In this document: piece by piece, positions 36,254 to 47,890 of the stretch | How the letters are laid out: every line of letters starts with the position of its first letter | Numbering within the stretch: the first letter of the stretch is position 1 | NCBI GenBank assembly: GCA_003971905.1 | Contig: RSEE01000078.1 | Location: 1 to 64,000 of the forward strand | Reading direction: 5' to 3' | DNA from: Moniliella sp. 'wahieum' | Taxonomy: Eukaryota; Basidiomycota; Moniliellomycetes; Moniliellales; Moniliellaceae | Length of the DNA stretch: 64,000 nucleotides | The notes under the pieces: generated by a model | Seen by the model: only the letters and a program-made list of their open reading frames with translations | The model's database searches: none | What the model was told of the DNA's origin: nothing | Position numbers and translations under genes: made by a program

Positions 36254-36486
36254 TAGCGCTAACGTCTGCAAGCGTCAAGCTTCAAGGTATGAGATTTGAC
36301 ATGGCGTTTTTGCCCGTGGAATAAACAAACCAGAATGTTTCGCCTCTCCACAAACAATCGCGTGCTGAGAAAGAAAGAAGATCGACGGTGGCCGGTGGTG
36401 TAGGATGTGTGACATGTGATTGATCTCATCGATCATCATCGATCTCTCCTCATGCTATTGAGACCATCGGCCCTGACCGGGGTGGG

Positions 36487-36511
36487 TGACCGGTGACCGG
36501 TGACCGGTGAC
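36487..36511 (+). repeat. Heptad array, TGA+CCGG
   Basis: TGA at 36487, 36494, 36501 and 36508 is separated by CCGG, giving overlapping ACCGGT palindromes. Confidence 0.9.
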
Positions 36512-37257
36512 CCCTCCATTCCACACCGGGCTCAGCTGCCGCCCTCTCTCCTGTTGCTGCGGTGATGGGTTGGATGACTCGTTGACGCTCCTTTTGTTTG
36601 TTGGGTAGAGAAGCGGCTTGCTGGGCTTAGAGGGCACTTGCTGTTCACACTCTCATTCTCCCAGATCTCACTGTTGACCGTTGAACGTTGACCGGTGACC
36701 CTGAATCAGGCCTCCTTCAATATAAATCAGCCATAAATAGCTCTAGGCCACATCGGCCTTGTAACAGGTAATAACCTTACCGGTATTGACCCGAGATGAA
36801 ATCTGAGATCTGAGATGGGAGATCTCAATCGTTCCCCGGACCCAATCCACTTCTCGGGGTACCCGCAGTAGTACGCAGTGGCGCGTGCCGTATCCCTGGA
36901 TCCATTATGCATCTGCAGATCCACACATGCCCATCCCCATCCCCATCGCAGGTCACTAGTCACTGCGCGCTTCTAAACCAAAAAGGGAGAAAGCCTGACA
37001 CCTACCATTTGCTTCCCCCCACGCTGCCAGTCGAACTGCGGTCGCGGTGGATGCGCCGTGGAGGCGGCGTGCGAGACAGGCCGCGCTACACTACGAAGGG
37101 TGCGGTCCCGTCCGCCCCTGGATCGCGAGACAAAAAGAGCGAAGTGGACATTGGTCCAACGGGGAACAAAGGGCGGTATGACGGGAACGAGGGCGAAAAA
37201 GACAAGGATCAAAGGACCATGAACTGATGGAGGCGGAAAAAAGAGAGCAACAGTCAC

Positions 37258-37352
37258 AGCGAGATAAGATGGGAGGGGATGGGAGGGGAGGGGGGAGATG
37301 GGATGGGAGGGGAGGAGATGGGATGGGAGGGGAGGAGATGGGATGGGATGGC
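37258..37352 (+). repeat. G-rich minisatellite (GATGGGAGGGGAGG-type)
   Basis: Repeats built from GATGGGATGGGAGGGGAGGA run for roughly 95 bp, ending about 50 bp beyond the stop codon of the GAS2-domain gene. The plus strand has many GGG or GGGG runs separated by one to three bases, so G-quadruplex formation is plausible. Confidence 0.8.
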
Positions 37353-37402
37353 AGAGCAAAATCCCACCGTCAAGGGGCGGAGTCAGCGTGTGGCCTAGTA
37401 AG

Positions 37403-40400
37403 TTAATAATGGTTAAATGAAGGCAGAGTGGGGGGGGCAGGGGCTAGTCGAGCGGGAGGGCCAAATTTGGTGGTGAACCAAGTGCCCAGGTCTTGCCAGA
37501 ACCCCTCGGCGCGGACATGTACTTGCGGCTGGGCTCGACGGGCGCCGGTCTGCCGCCGAGGGAAGCAGGTCGTGCGCGGGACAGAGGGCGGGGGACGGGC
37601 GGGAGGGCGGTCGAGCAGTGCCAGCTCCGGTTCCCGGGCCGGGTATGCTTGAGTGCGCCACCGCTCGCCGGTCCAGGTGCGCGGAAGACGGGACGCGTTG
37701 ATGGAGGAGCAAGAGTTTGGTCAGGACCACCTGGCTCTCGATGGCGTACTTGGTGTACACCTCGGTGCCTGGCACCAGGGGGCGTGGCAACAAAGTTTGG
37801 CCTCGCTTCAAGGGCGGATCCAACCGGGCGAGCGGGACGTGGCGCTTATTAGCTTCCTCTGCCACGCGGACATCCAACTCGTCCGCACTGTTCGGCACGT
37901 ACGGTGCCCAGGCCCAGTCCCCGCGCGCACTGTACCCTCCCGAAACCGCATACGCTTCCCCCAGCCCCCACCCTTTGCTCGATGGCGCGCGCGCCGAGCG
38001 ACCAGTCATCGACGGTGTCGCCGTCGCTTTGCCCCGCCCCAGTGCGCTTGCCGACTGCCGGTGGCCGAGCCGAGTGCGGACCACGTGCGACCGCCGCGCG
38101 GCGCAGGGCGCGGCTCAATTACCGACGCGGCGCGCCACCGAGGCCCGAGCGGGGTGGGCGACGGCGTGGGGCGCGGTCGGGGCCGGGCTTGGGGATGGTG
38201 GTGCGGACAGAGGAGGCGGGGGACGGCGTGGGACTCGCAGCAGGAGACTTGGTGCCTCGGCGGGACGCGGGAACACCAAGTCTGTGTGCGCTGCATCTTG
38301 GTGGCCTTGGGCTTGAAGGTCAGCATGCGACCGTCGGATCATCCTTCCTGGCTTGCCTTCTTCTCTTGTCGACTCGGCTGCAACAATGATCAAGTCCGGA
38401 AGCGAAACCGAGGCGTTGGGGGGAGTACGAATGCCGGCCTGAACGGCTCGGGCAGCTTGGGACAAGGTAGAGCGGGAAGAGGGGTGGGCATGGAGGTCGA
38501 TGGATGGGCCAGAGGGGAGGCGTTGGTACGGCCGCTGAGGGGGATTTGGTCGCAGAAGCAGTGCGGGGGAGGCTGCTAAGGGCCTTAGCGCGCGATTGTG
38601 GGGCAGAAGGGGTGGTGTGGGCCACTACAGAGTGCAAGGGCGTGGAACTTTCACCAGGGTGGAATGGGTCGGCCGAGCGACGGGCATGAGGAACGACGAT
38701 TTGGGCGGGGTAAGCGAGACATGACTCCACTTGGTTGTAAACCAAAGTGAGGTAGATGGAATCGGTCGGCCAACCGGGCGGGTGTGGGAGACGCAGCAAT
38801 CAGGTCGGTTGGAGACGGGGGGAATGGTACCTTCTGGACAAGCCACTGGCTGTTGCTGGCGTCGTCCCACCCGTCGAGGCAGGCGATACGGACGAGGACA
38901 GTGTTCGTATGGACGCGGAAGCAGCAGCTGAAGCAGCGGTGGGAGGAGGGGGAGGCGAACGGGGTAGAACCACGGTGCCCGTTGTGGTTGCAGTCCCCGT
39001 ATTAGAGGGAGAGAGCGAGAGCCCGCGCAAACCACGCCCTGGAGAAGGGGAGTATTTCCCCTTGAACTGGCACGAGACCCACCGCGCGAGGTTCGTCGCG
39101 AGACGAGAGACGGTGTGCGAGATGGAGGGCGAGAGGTAGGATGGGTAGTAAGGGGAAGGAATGCCGACGGTCGAAGGAGGTTGCGGAGTGTGTGGTTCAT
39201 CTCTAGGTGATCTACAGCCGAAGGCGGACGGAGGGGGTCAGCAATACTGGCAGGTAACTGCAATGATTTATCCCCTTCGTCCACAGGAGCAAGGCTAAGG
39301 GCAGCGATCCGGCGTTGAACCTTTGTTGCGTCCCGCGCGAAAGCGGCAAAACCCGCGGTCAGAGCGTCATGACGTTTGTCTAGTTCCTTGGCGGTGGACA
39401 CGAGGTGACCATGAAATACGTTCGGCCAAGGCAGCCAGGGCAGTCCGGGCTCGGGAAAGAGCAAGAAAGTAATAGTCTTTTCGATTCGTTAACGCCCGCA
39501 CTGCCGAACTCAGCTCGTCAGCCGTTTGGGACAGCAGAGACGGCTCGACCTCGTGCGAGCTGGCAGAGATCTCTTTTACTCTTTCCTCGGCTTGATCCAG
39601 ACCATCCCGTGCGGTCCGCAGGGCCATCTCGAGCGCAGCACATAGGTCTGACGCATGGTTGACCGTGGAAAAGGCGCTGGCCTGGTTATCGGACTTGGCC
39701 TCGTCCTGGGCCATCCGCACCTGGGTTTGCATCCGGGCCCACATAGCCCCAAGTTGTGGTGCTGTGTTTTCAGCGAAGCGATAGCACAAGCATCGCGCCC
39801 ATGGCCCGAGCGCAGACCCCCCGGTAAGTGGGAGCGAATCGGATCGTTCTCGTCCATGGGTTGGCTGAGGGGGCGGACACGGTCAAACTGCAGTCCCAAG
39901 GGGTTGGATCCCGTCGTTTTGTCCATGTCCATTGCGGGGAACTGCGGGGAACACTCTGCCGCCCATGGCTCCGTCACTCGCCCCAAGCGGGTGGGGGCAA
40001 CAAGGACTCGGATCAACTCATCGTCAAAGCTCCCATTGGTCTCGGTTGTGGCGGTGGTGATGGTTGAAGCCATACTGGTCGTTCTTGTGTGAACATTGGC
40101 ACTGTTTCCGAATGGAACCAAATCGACGTGCGGCAAGGTTCCTTGAGCAAAAGCGCGTTCCACCTCAGGCAGTATGGTAGCTGCTTGATTGGCACATTGC
40201 TCGGCCTCCGCCATGGTTTGATCCAACCGAGCGGATACGGTGGCTAGCGCATTCTCTTGGTCTATTCCTGCACCACCTGCCACCACATCTGGGGAATGAC
40301 GCACTTCTTGGAACCGAAAGAGAGCGGCTTGGACGGCCTCGATTGCTTGGCTCCATGCCGCGGCGGTACGGATGGCCATGGCGATGGATACCTCGGTCTG

Positions 40401-41519
40401 GTCAAGTGAGAGGGGGATCTTGCTGGGACCTACACTGCGGCTGGGAAAGGGCATGGCGTCAGCGGCAAGCGGCTGGGGTCCCGGATATTGGACAAAGGAA
40501 GCACCCGAGCAAGGGTGTGTCGCAGGCCGTCGGATACGGAGACTGGCGGGACCGAGAGGAGGAAGCCATCGGAGGCAGGGCTATCAGGCGGTACGGGTAC
40601 GGACGATGAGCGAGATCCAGGCCAAGGGGTGGTGGGGGTGGGGCCTGGCGTGGTGGGAGTGAGAGAGGTGCGGCTGGTGGGGGCCGGCAAGGGAGCGGGA
40701 GCGGGTGCAAAGAAGCGCATACTTTTGGGTGGTTCAGGCGTGGGCGGCGATGGCGCGGGGAGGGGGGCGGGGTAAAGGCGGTGGCAAGGATGATGACCGC
40801 GCGGCGCAAGAGATGGGCGGCCGGGACGAGGACGAGGACGATGGCAGGCATGGGGAAGATGAGTTGGGGAGGGGCACAAATGGTGCCAGAGGGTGGGCGC
40901 CGAGGGCATTGGCGAGGGGGAAAGCGGGGCAGTGGAGACAGGGCGGGGCAAGCGGTGGCCGAAGGGGCACGGGCGCGTGCAGTCTCAGCGAAGCCGAGCG
41001 TGCAGGCGAGCCGGCGGACGACATGTCGGCGGTGGAGCGTGTCTGGGCAATGGCTCGCGCACGGGCCCGCCCCTGGCTACGGCCGAAGCGCGGTCGAGCG
41101 AAGCGACAGGGGGCGCGGCACATGCACCGGCCTGTCCACCCCATCCGCCGCACCCACCGCACCCATGGCATCTGCCGCGCAGCTGTGGGATCCAGGTGCT
41201 GGGAAGATGTGCGGACGTCCGCGGTGGTTGTCGCGGGCTTGGTGATTGCCCCCAGCAGCATCACCAACACCGTCACCGGCACCATCACCAGCACCGTCAC
41301 CATCAGGACCATCAGGGCTGGGGGAACGGGCCGGGCTGTCTGGACCAGGGCCGGGTGCTTGGAGGGCAGCCGAGGAGGAGGGGCCATCCGGTGGGCACTC
41401 CATGTGTGGCGGGGGGCAGGCACCGGGGCTGTGGGTGGTGGGGGTGGCGGGGGGCTAGGCGGTGCCTGTCCGTCCTCAACCTCGACGGTCTGTGGACGAA
41501 CGGCCATGCAACACCACAC
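37403..41519 (-). CDS. GAS2 (GAR)-domain, coiled-coil protein, frame-interrupted
   Basis: The C-terminal region (about 37890-37440) reads DELDVRVAEEANKRHVPLAR, LDPPLKRG, a Tyr-x-Lys-Tyr segment, LTKLLLLH, and finally GFWQDLGTWFTTKFG. This is the order of blocks of the GAS2 domain, a microtubule-binding module of spectraplakins, ending in the usual G-x-W-Q-D-L signature. The middle (40430-39200) is rich in helices without Pro (AAAWSQAIEAVQAALFRFQE, ALEMALRTARDGLDQAEERV, ALTNRKDYYFLALSRARTAL), suggesting coiled coil or spectrin-like bundles. The N-terminal third is Pro/Gly/Asp-rich low complexity. A likely role is linking the cytoskeleton to microtubules; that is inference from the domain. ATG 41519 or 41504 is the probable start, and the stop TAA is at 37403-37405. 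Several frame shifts occur. It is divergently placed from the acyl-CoA synthetase gene. Confidence 0.7.
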
Positions 41520-42085
41520 CCTGCCGTGTGGCGCAAGCGCAAGTTGAAAGTGGCAAAAAGCCAGCTACATGTGCCATCCAACGCCATCGACGTCATCGAT
41601 CAGACTGGGATCCTGGCCACCCACATCTTGGCGGCCGATGTGACCTGGCTGTGACAGCGGTTGCTTCTGCCTCGCCTCTTGCCACATCTGCTTCCCCACC
41701 TCCTCCGCCCACCAGCACGCCAATGCGCATGGCGCATCGTGGCGAGCGCCCTCCGCTCTGCCATACAGTGGGGCAAACGCCAGATGGGTGTGCGAGGTGC
41801 AACACATGCATGCGTGGTTACTACTAGCTACACTTACTGGTTATTAGGGTGGGGCCACCTTTTGCTCATTAACAAAGCAAATCCTCCCCACAATTTTAGA
41901 CGCAGGGGCCATCTGTCCTTTTTCACTTCGACTGGTCCTATGTATATACCACCCCACCCTAGACCCCTCGCCACCCGTCCCAGCATCAGCTTTGTTGCTG
42001 CCCACCGCTACTCAGCAGCAGCACTTGGCACCTGCACTGCCACCACCACCACCTCTGCCTCTGCCTCTACCCCCCCTCCCTCTCC
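41520..42085. promoter_or_regulatory. Shared upstream region of the GAS2-domain and acyl-CoA synthetase genes
   Basis: A 566-bp head-to-head gap. On the plus side, just before the synthetase ATG, the sequence is strongly C/T-rich (about 42020-42085), as is usual near fungal start sites. No specific operator is recognised. Confidence 0.45.
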
Positions 42086-44316
42086 ATGCTATTCTTCGAC
42101 TCCAAAAACACGGTCGACCCCAGCCTCATCGCCCAATCCGATGCCCAGGCCCAAATCGGGTGAGTTGATAGAGCTGTGCTCTCCCCTGCCCCAGAAGCTG
42201 ACCGTACACAACTAACCTCGCCGTGCCCCCCTCCCACTCCCACTCACACTTCTACACACAGGCGAACCCAAGACCACCATTCAGCGTCCCCCTCCCCGAT
42301 TCGGAGGAGCCTGGCTACAGTGCCACGTATGTCAATGCTGTCTGCCCCAAGTTGGAGGTGGAGGAGACCATGTACGAGCTGAGCGAGGCCGCCCTGACCA
42401 AGTTTGCCGATCGCCCTTGCCTCGGCTGGCGTCCGTGGGACTGGGAAAAGGGCGAGTTTGAAGCGCGCTACCACTGGCTGACGTACCGCGAAGTGGCCGA
42501 GATGCGTACCGCGCTTGGCAGTGGGCTGGTGCAACTGTTGGAAGATGGGACGTTGGATGCGAGTCGCACGCTCTGCACGGCCTATTGGGCCGCCAACCGC
42601 GCCGAGTTCCAACAGCTGCAACAGGCCTGCAGCGCTTACTCGTTTCGCATCGTCGCCCTCTACGACTCGGTCGACATGGACGCTGGCATTTACATTCTCA
42701 ACCATGCCGATGCGCAGGTCCTAGTCACCACGCACAAGCATGCGCGCCTGGTGATTGACCACAAGGACCAGCTGCCGCACCTCAAGTTACTGGTGATTAT
42801 CGATGCTCAAACCTCGCACCACGCCGTTGCCCACCCCACCCCCCCACCCGGCCAGGACGCAGAGACGATGCGCCACGTATGGGAGACCAAGGTGGTCCCG
42901 GTGATGCGGATTGATGAGTTGATGGAGATGGGTCGGATGGAGCCCAAGGCGCACCGACCGCCCAAGCCGGATGATGTGGCGCAATTGGTCTACACGAGTG
43001 GCACGACGGGCAACCCCAAAGCAGTGATGATCACCCAGCGCACCAAAGCGTTTGCCGTCCGGTCGGTGCCGACGTTGATTCGGCTGACTTTTCATGTATG
43101 CTAGGCTACCTCCCGGTCGCGCACTCGTTTGCGTGCATGTTGGAAGATGCGGGCCTGGGTACGATTGGCGGTCGAGTCGGGTATCTGTGTGGCGACACGC
43201 GTCGGATCCTAGAGGATCTGCAACTGCTGCAACCGGACGTGTTTCCTACCGTTCCACGTGTGCTCAATCGCATTGCCGCCAAGATCCAGTCGACGATGGA
43301 GGAAGAGAGCCTTAAAGGCCGGCTGCTCCAACGCGCCGTAACAAGCAAATTGGCCGCTCTTGATGCCACCGGATCCGTTCACTCGTTGATGTGGGACACA
43401 CTCGTCTTTAATCGCATTCGCGCCCTGATGGGCGGTAAAGTGAAGCTGGTGATTAGTGGTTCGGCGCCCTGCTCGCCGCCCATCCTCCGGCTCTTGCGCG
43501 TTGCGCTCGCTTGCCCGTTGTGGAAGGGTATGGCATGACGGAAAACTATGCGATTGGCACAGTGTCGGTGTATACGGACAAGTCGACGGGGACGGTGGGA
43601 CCGCCGCATGCGGGGTGCAGCTGCGACTGAAAGACATGCCCGAGTTGGGCTATCGCGTGTCCGACCCCAACCCCCGAGGCGAACTGATGATTCGAGGTCA
43701 GTGCGTGTTTCAAGGCTACCTCAACGCACCAGAGCAAACGGCCGAGGTGCTCGATGCCAACGGATGGCTTTCTTCTGGGGACATTGCCGAGGTAGACTCG
43801 CGCGGCCGGTTTGCCATTATCGATCGCGCCAAGGCGCTCACCAAGCTCAGCCAGGGAGAATACGTGTCGCCCGAGAAGCTGGAAACGGCGTATACGTTTG
43901 AGCTGCCGATTTTTTCTCACTTGATCGTATACGGTAACAGTTTCCAACACTTTCTCGTTGCTGTTGGCTCGGTCGAACGAGCGGCATTTGTCGACTTTGT
44001 TCGTTCGGTCCGCAAGCCAGTGGAGGAGACGTGCGCGATGAAGCCGCAACCGGCACGGATGGTCCGGAGCAAGAAGATTTGACGTGCCAGCGGCCTGCTC
44101 GGACCCCGAAGTGATCAAGGCGGTATCAAGGCGCTCGGCACGCGGGGACGCAAGGCCGGCCTGAAGGGTTGAGATGATCAAGAACCTGCGGCTCTACCCA
44201 ACCCCCTTTTCGGACGAGATCATCACACCTTCAAGGTCAAACGCAACGGGTTTGCTCGCATGTACAAATCCGACTTGGACCAGATGTATGCCGAAGGACC
44301 GGTGGCGACCAAGTAG
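42086..44316 (+). CDS. Long-chain fatty acid-CoA ligase, frame-interrupted
   Basis: ATP-dependent activation of fatty acids to acyl-CoA, probably at the ER, lipid droplet or peroxisome. ATG 42086 opens MLFFDSKNTVDPSLIAQ, and an intron of about 112 nt starts at GTGAGT 42160. The conserved parts are PGYSATYVNA, AYWAANRAEFQQLQQACSAY, ALYDSVDMDAGIYILNHADA, HRPPKPDDVAQLVYTSGTTG-NPK (the AMP/P-loop motif at about 42955-43020), CMLGYLPVAHSFACMLEDA, KVKLVISGSAPCSP, EGYGMTENYAIG, GELMIRGQCVFQGYL, and NGWLSSGDIAEVDSRGRFAI (fatty-acyl signature). The C terminus reads MYKSDLDQMYAEGPVATK, with TAG at 44314-44316. At least six one- or two-base losses interrupt the frame, for example in G runs near 43063, 43518 and 43615. 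Length and motif order fit the Faa1/Faa4 type. Confidence 0.9.
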
Positions 44317-45029
44317 TAGTGGTGGGCCTTGCCCGTTCCCTCCTCCCCTCGGCGTTGATGTACCTCCATTCCCCTCCCGCGACCAGCTCGCCCGTTCATC
44401 CTCGTCTTGTCTTTGGCCGCCTCCTTCCCCTCCAGCAAGTCGCGATGCGTGTGTCGGTGGGAGTGTTCTGTTTGGTACCAATTCTCTGCTTGCTTGCTTG
44501 GAACCATTGCTGCTGTGCAACCTGCGCTGGCTGCGCCCTTCCCCTGTGTTTGTCCAACCCAAACAACACCCACGTCCCCAATGTTGATACGCGATTTGGT
44601 TGATACAACTGAATTGCCCTCCTGTCCTGCTTGTAGGTGAAGAGCCCCGCCCCCAGTCGGCTATCACATGACAGCCCCGGGCGGAATGGGGCGGCGGAAC
44701 GGACGCGCACACTAGCGCTCTGCGCTCCCAGCCGCTCGCGCCCGATGCACGCGCGATAGGGTTGGGCCGGAGCAGAGCTGTGGTGCTAGGGTTGCAGACG
44801 TGGCCCCCGGCACTGCCCACGCGGGGGCTGCGCTGCAGGCCGCCCGGCAGGCCGCACGCGGGCAGTGTGCGCGATGCCCGCCTGGCGCAGCGCTGTCGCT
44901 TTGAACGATCCCCGTTCCCTCGTCGCCGGGGCGCGCATCGCGGGCAACACGGCGCCCCCTGCCCCTCCTCCTCCACCGCCACCTCCTCTTCCTCCTCGCC
45001 CCCCCCCCTCCTCCCCTTATCCCGCAGAC
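44317..45029. other. Intergenic region upstream of the PP2A gene
   Basis: It includes the 3' region of the acyl-CoA synthetase gene and the PP2A promoter or 5' untranslated region. A CCCGCAG acceptor-like site ends two bases before the PP2A ATG, so a 5'UTR intron is possible. The 44800-44950 part is very GC-rich. Confidence 0.4.
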
Positions 45030-46105
<1,076 letters not shown>

Positions 46106-46920
46106 CCCTTTCCTTACTTGTTCTGTGCCCCCTTTCTTCCGTATGCTTGCCTTTTTTCTGCCCTCGTAGGTGGGGGTTGGCTGGCAAGCCGCTGGGCTGC
46201 GGCTTGTGGGCTGGCTGGGGCCCCCCTGGCCCAGCCTTTAGTATGTATCGTGAAAACGAGAAGGCAATGCACACGATGCAGTATCCAAACAGGTCAGATG
46301 CGTAGAGCTACGTTCACCTTTCTTCAGTTGCATCTAGCGTGAGCAAGGAGAGCAGCAGGGTCCTTGTCCCGACGTAGGTCTTGAGTCTGCACTGTCGGAT
46401 GCAGTCGTTGCGTGGACCACACCGAGTCGTAACTTGGTATCCAAGTTCATCTAGTAGGTAAACGCGTGATGGATGTGCGTGATTGCCTGCAGTGGCATGC
46501 GAACTCTTGTCCAACTCGGTTCGTCTCCGTTGTTCCCTGGTGTACGACTGTTGGACCATTTTTCCTAAGCGCCGAGAGGTTCGAGTCTCCCCTATGGGTT
46601 GCGACAGGCCAGGCTGCCTGAAGCACGACCATTAGTGTGCTTCCCAGAGAGTGTGCTGTGTCCACGGCGCGGATGGGGCAGGGATGCTCCGAGCATATAT
46701 ATCGTGAGATGCCTCGTCGGTGCCTCGCTTCCAAGCACTGTGCCATTATATGCTGAAACCATGATGAGGACTGTATGCCCGCTGGTACGCTGGCCAACTC
46801 GAGCCTCTCACGTTTGAGAACTGACTCTGGAGGGACCAGGGTACCTGGACATCATCGATGTACACATGGAGAGCAACAGCAATCCAAAACTGTTATGAAC
46901 GACTGCAACACAAACAGCTA
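46106..46920. other. Intergenic region; unidentified degenerate coding-like DNA
   Basis: The minus strand at 46447-46797 has a 116-codon frame without recognisable domains. Together with the better-looking frame at 46921-47154 it may be the remains of a mobile-element gene. A TATATAT stretch lies at about 46698. Nothing else is supported. Confidence 0.3.
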
Positions 46921-47154
46921 CTATAGTTTGGCTGTGATAGCAGTAGGGGTGGCCACCTGTGTGGCAACCAATTGGTCGATGGCTTGTATACATAGCATCA
47001 AGTTGCCGTTGACGATCAGACGAATTTGTCCATGCAACTTGATGGCTGTGTGCCGACGTTTCTCACTGGTTGGTTGGTAGACCTGCCGGGGCATATCGTC
47101 GCCTTGCCCAAATCGCACTTCGTCGCCACATATGCACTTCAGCCGACTGAACAA
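46921..47154 (-). CDS. Unrecognised 77-residue frame, possibly a relic
   Basis: The translation contains RLKCICGDEVRFGQGDD and then SEKRRHTAIKLHGQIRLIVN and LMLCIQAIDQLVATQ. Composition and the alternation of charged and hydrophobic residues look protein-like, unlike the surrounding frames. I do not recognise a domain. No upstream exon could be joined. It lies between the PP2A and MAP3K genes and could be the end of a decayed transposon protein. Confidence 0.3.
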   Translation of the reverse strand: MFSRLKCICGDEVRFGQGDDMPRQVYQPTSEKRRHTAIKLHGQIRLIVNGNLMLCIQAIDQLVATQVATPTAITAKL

Positions 47155-47479
47155 CGGTGATGCAGATGGATGAGCCAGCTTGCTTCACAGGCATCTGTGA
47201 CTTTTTGTCCCCAGAATCCCTGGAGAGGATCTCTCAAGGGTACAGCGTCTGCTTTCGGTTGTATGAATGGGAGCGACACACAAATAGGCCCTATATACTA
47301 ACTGCTCACTCGTGGCGTTTGCTTGACCACCGCCTCTCTTTGCTTGTGCGTCTGCCGCTGTCCCCCACGATGTAGAAAAGTGAGAGCTCCCACCCCCACC
47401 CTTTCGGCCGTTCTTCTTTCGGAACCATATATCAGTCGCCAGCTCCACCAGGAGCCGAGAGAGGATGGGCGGTGGGTGG

Positions 47480-47520
47480 TGCATGATGACATGTGACGTG
47501 ACCGCGTGACCAGCGCGGCA
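47480..47520 (+). repeat. Degenerate heptad array upstream of the MAP3K gene
   Basis: TGCATGATGACATGTGACG and CGCGTGACC show TGA triplets with CATG and CGCG spacers, partly off the 7-bp lattice. It lies some 400 bp upstream of the MAP3K start. Confidence 0.55.
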
Positions 47521-47890
47521 GAAAGCCATTGGCGCAGAGCTATGGCGTGTGATGCTGGCGATGGGTGAGAGGTGGATGGTACGTTAAAGTAGGGGCAAGT
47601 GGAGCTACAGAGAGCAGATGGGAGGGAGGCGCTGCGATCGTCACTTGCCTCGCTCGCTCGGGTTTTGTGGCCCCTGAATATCAAACTCACTCCCGACGCC
47701 GGGGGGACCAACGCATCCCCCCTCCAGCACTCGTGGTTCCCATAAGCCCTCGCCTGGGGCGCCCCTGTGCCCCCCGCCTTTTTGAGAGCCCCACACCTCC
47801 ATCCACGCGCCTGCGCGCCTCCTCGCCTCCTCTCCAACCGCATGGACGCTGGCCCTCGCCCGGCCCAGCACGCCCGGCACGCCCCTCGCC

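Larger units (their letters stand above)
33307..37402. other. Gene-free, heptad-rich region
   Basis: No frame resembles a protein family. It holds heptad arrays, a minus-strand fragment of repeat A and a G-rich minisatellite, all listed separately. The CTCAG- and GCTCAGC-rich part at 33440-33620 resembles the simple sequence seen near 8960-9110. Confidence 0.55.

Noticed and set aside
46560..46600. B-box-like GGTTCGAGTCTC, possible tRNA 3' half
   Set aside because: The five-base T stem would have two mismatches, and no A-box or acceptor partner lies at the right distance.
46808..46993. Possible copia-type reverse transcriptase remnant (Y-I-D-D in one minus-strand frame)
   Set aside because: Only a four-residue resemblance. 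The flanking reverse transcriptase and RNase H motifs are absent in all frames.
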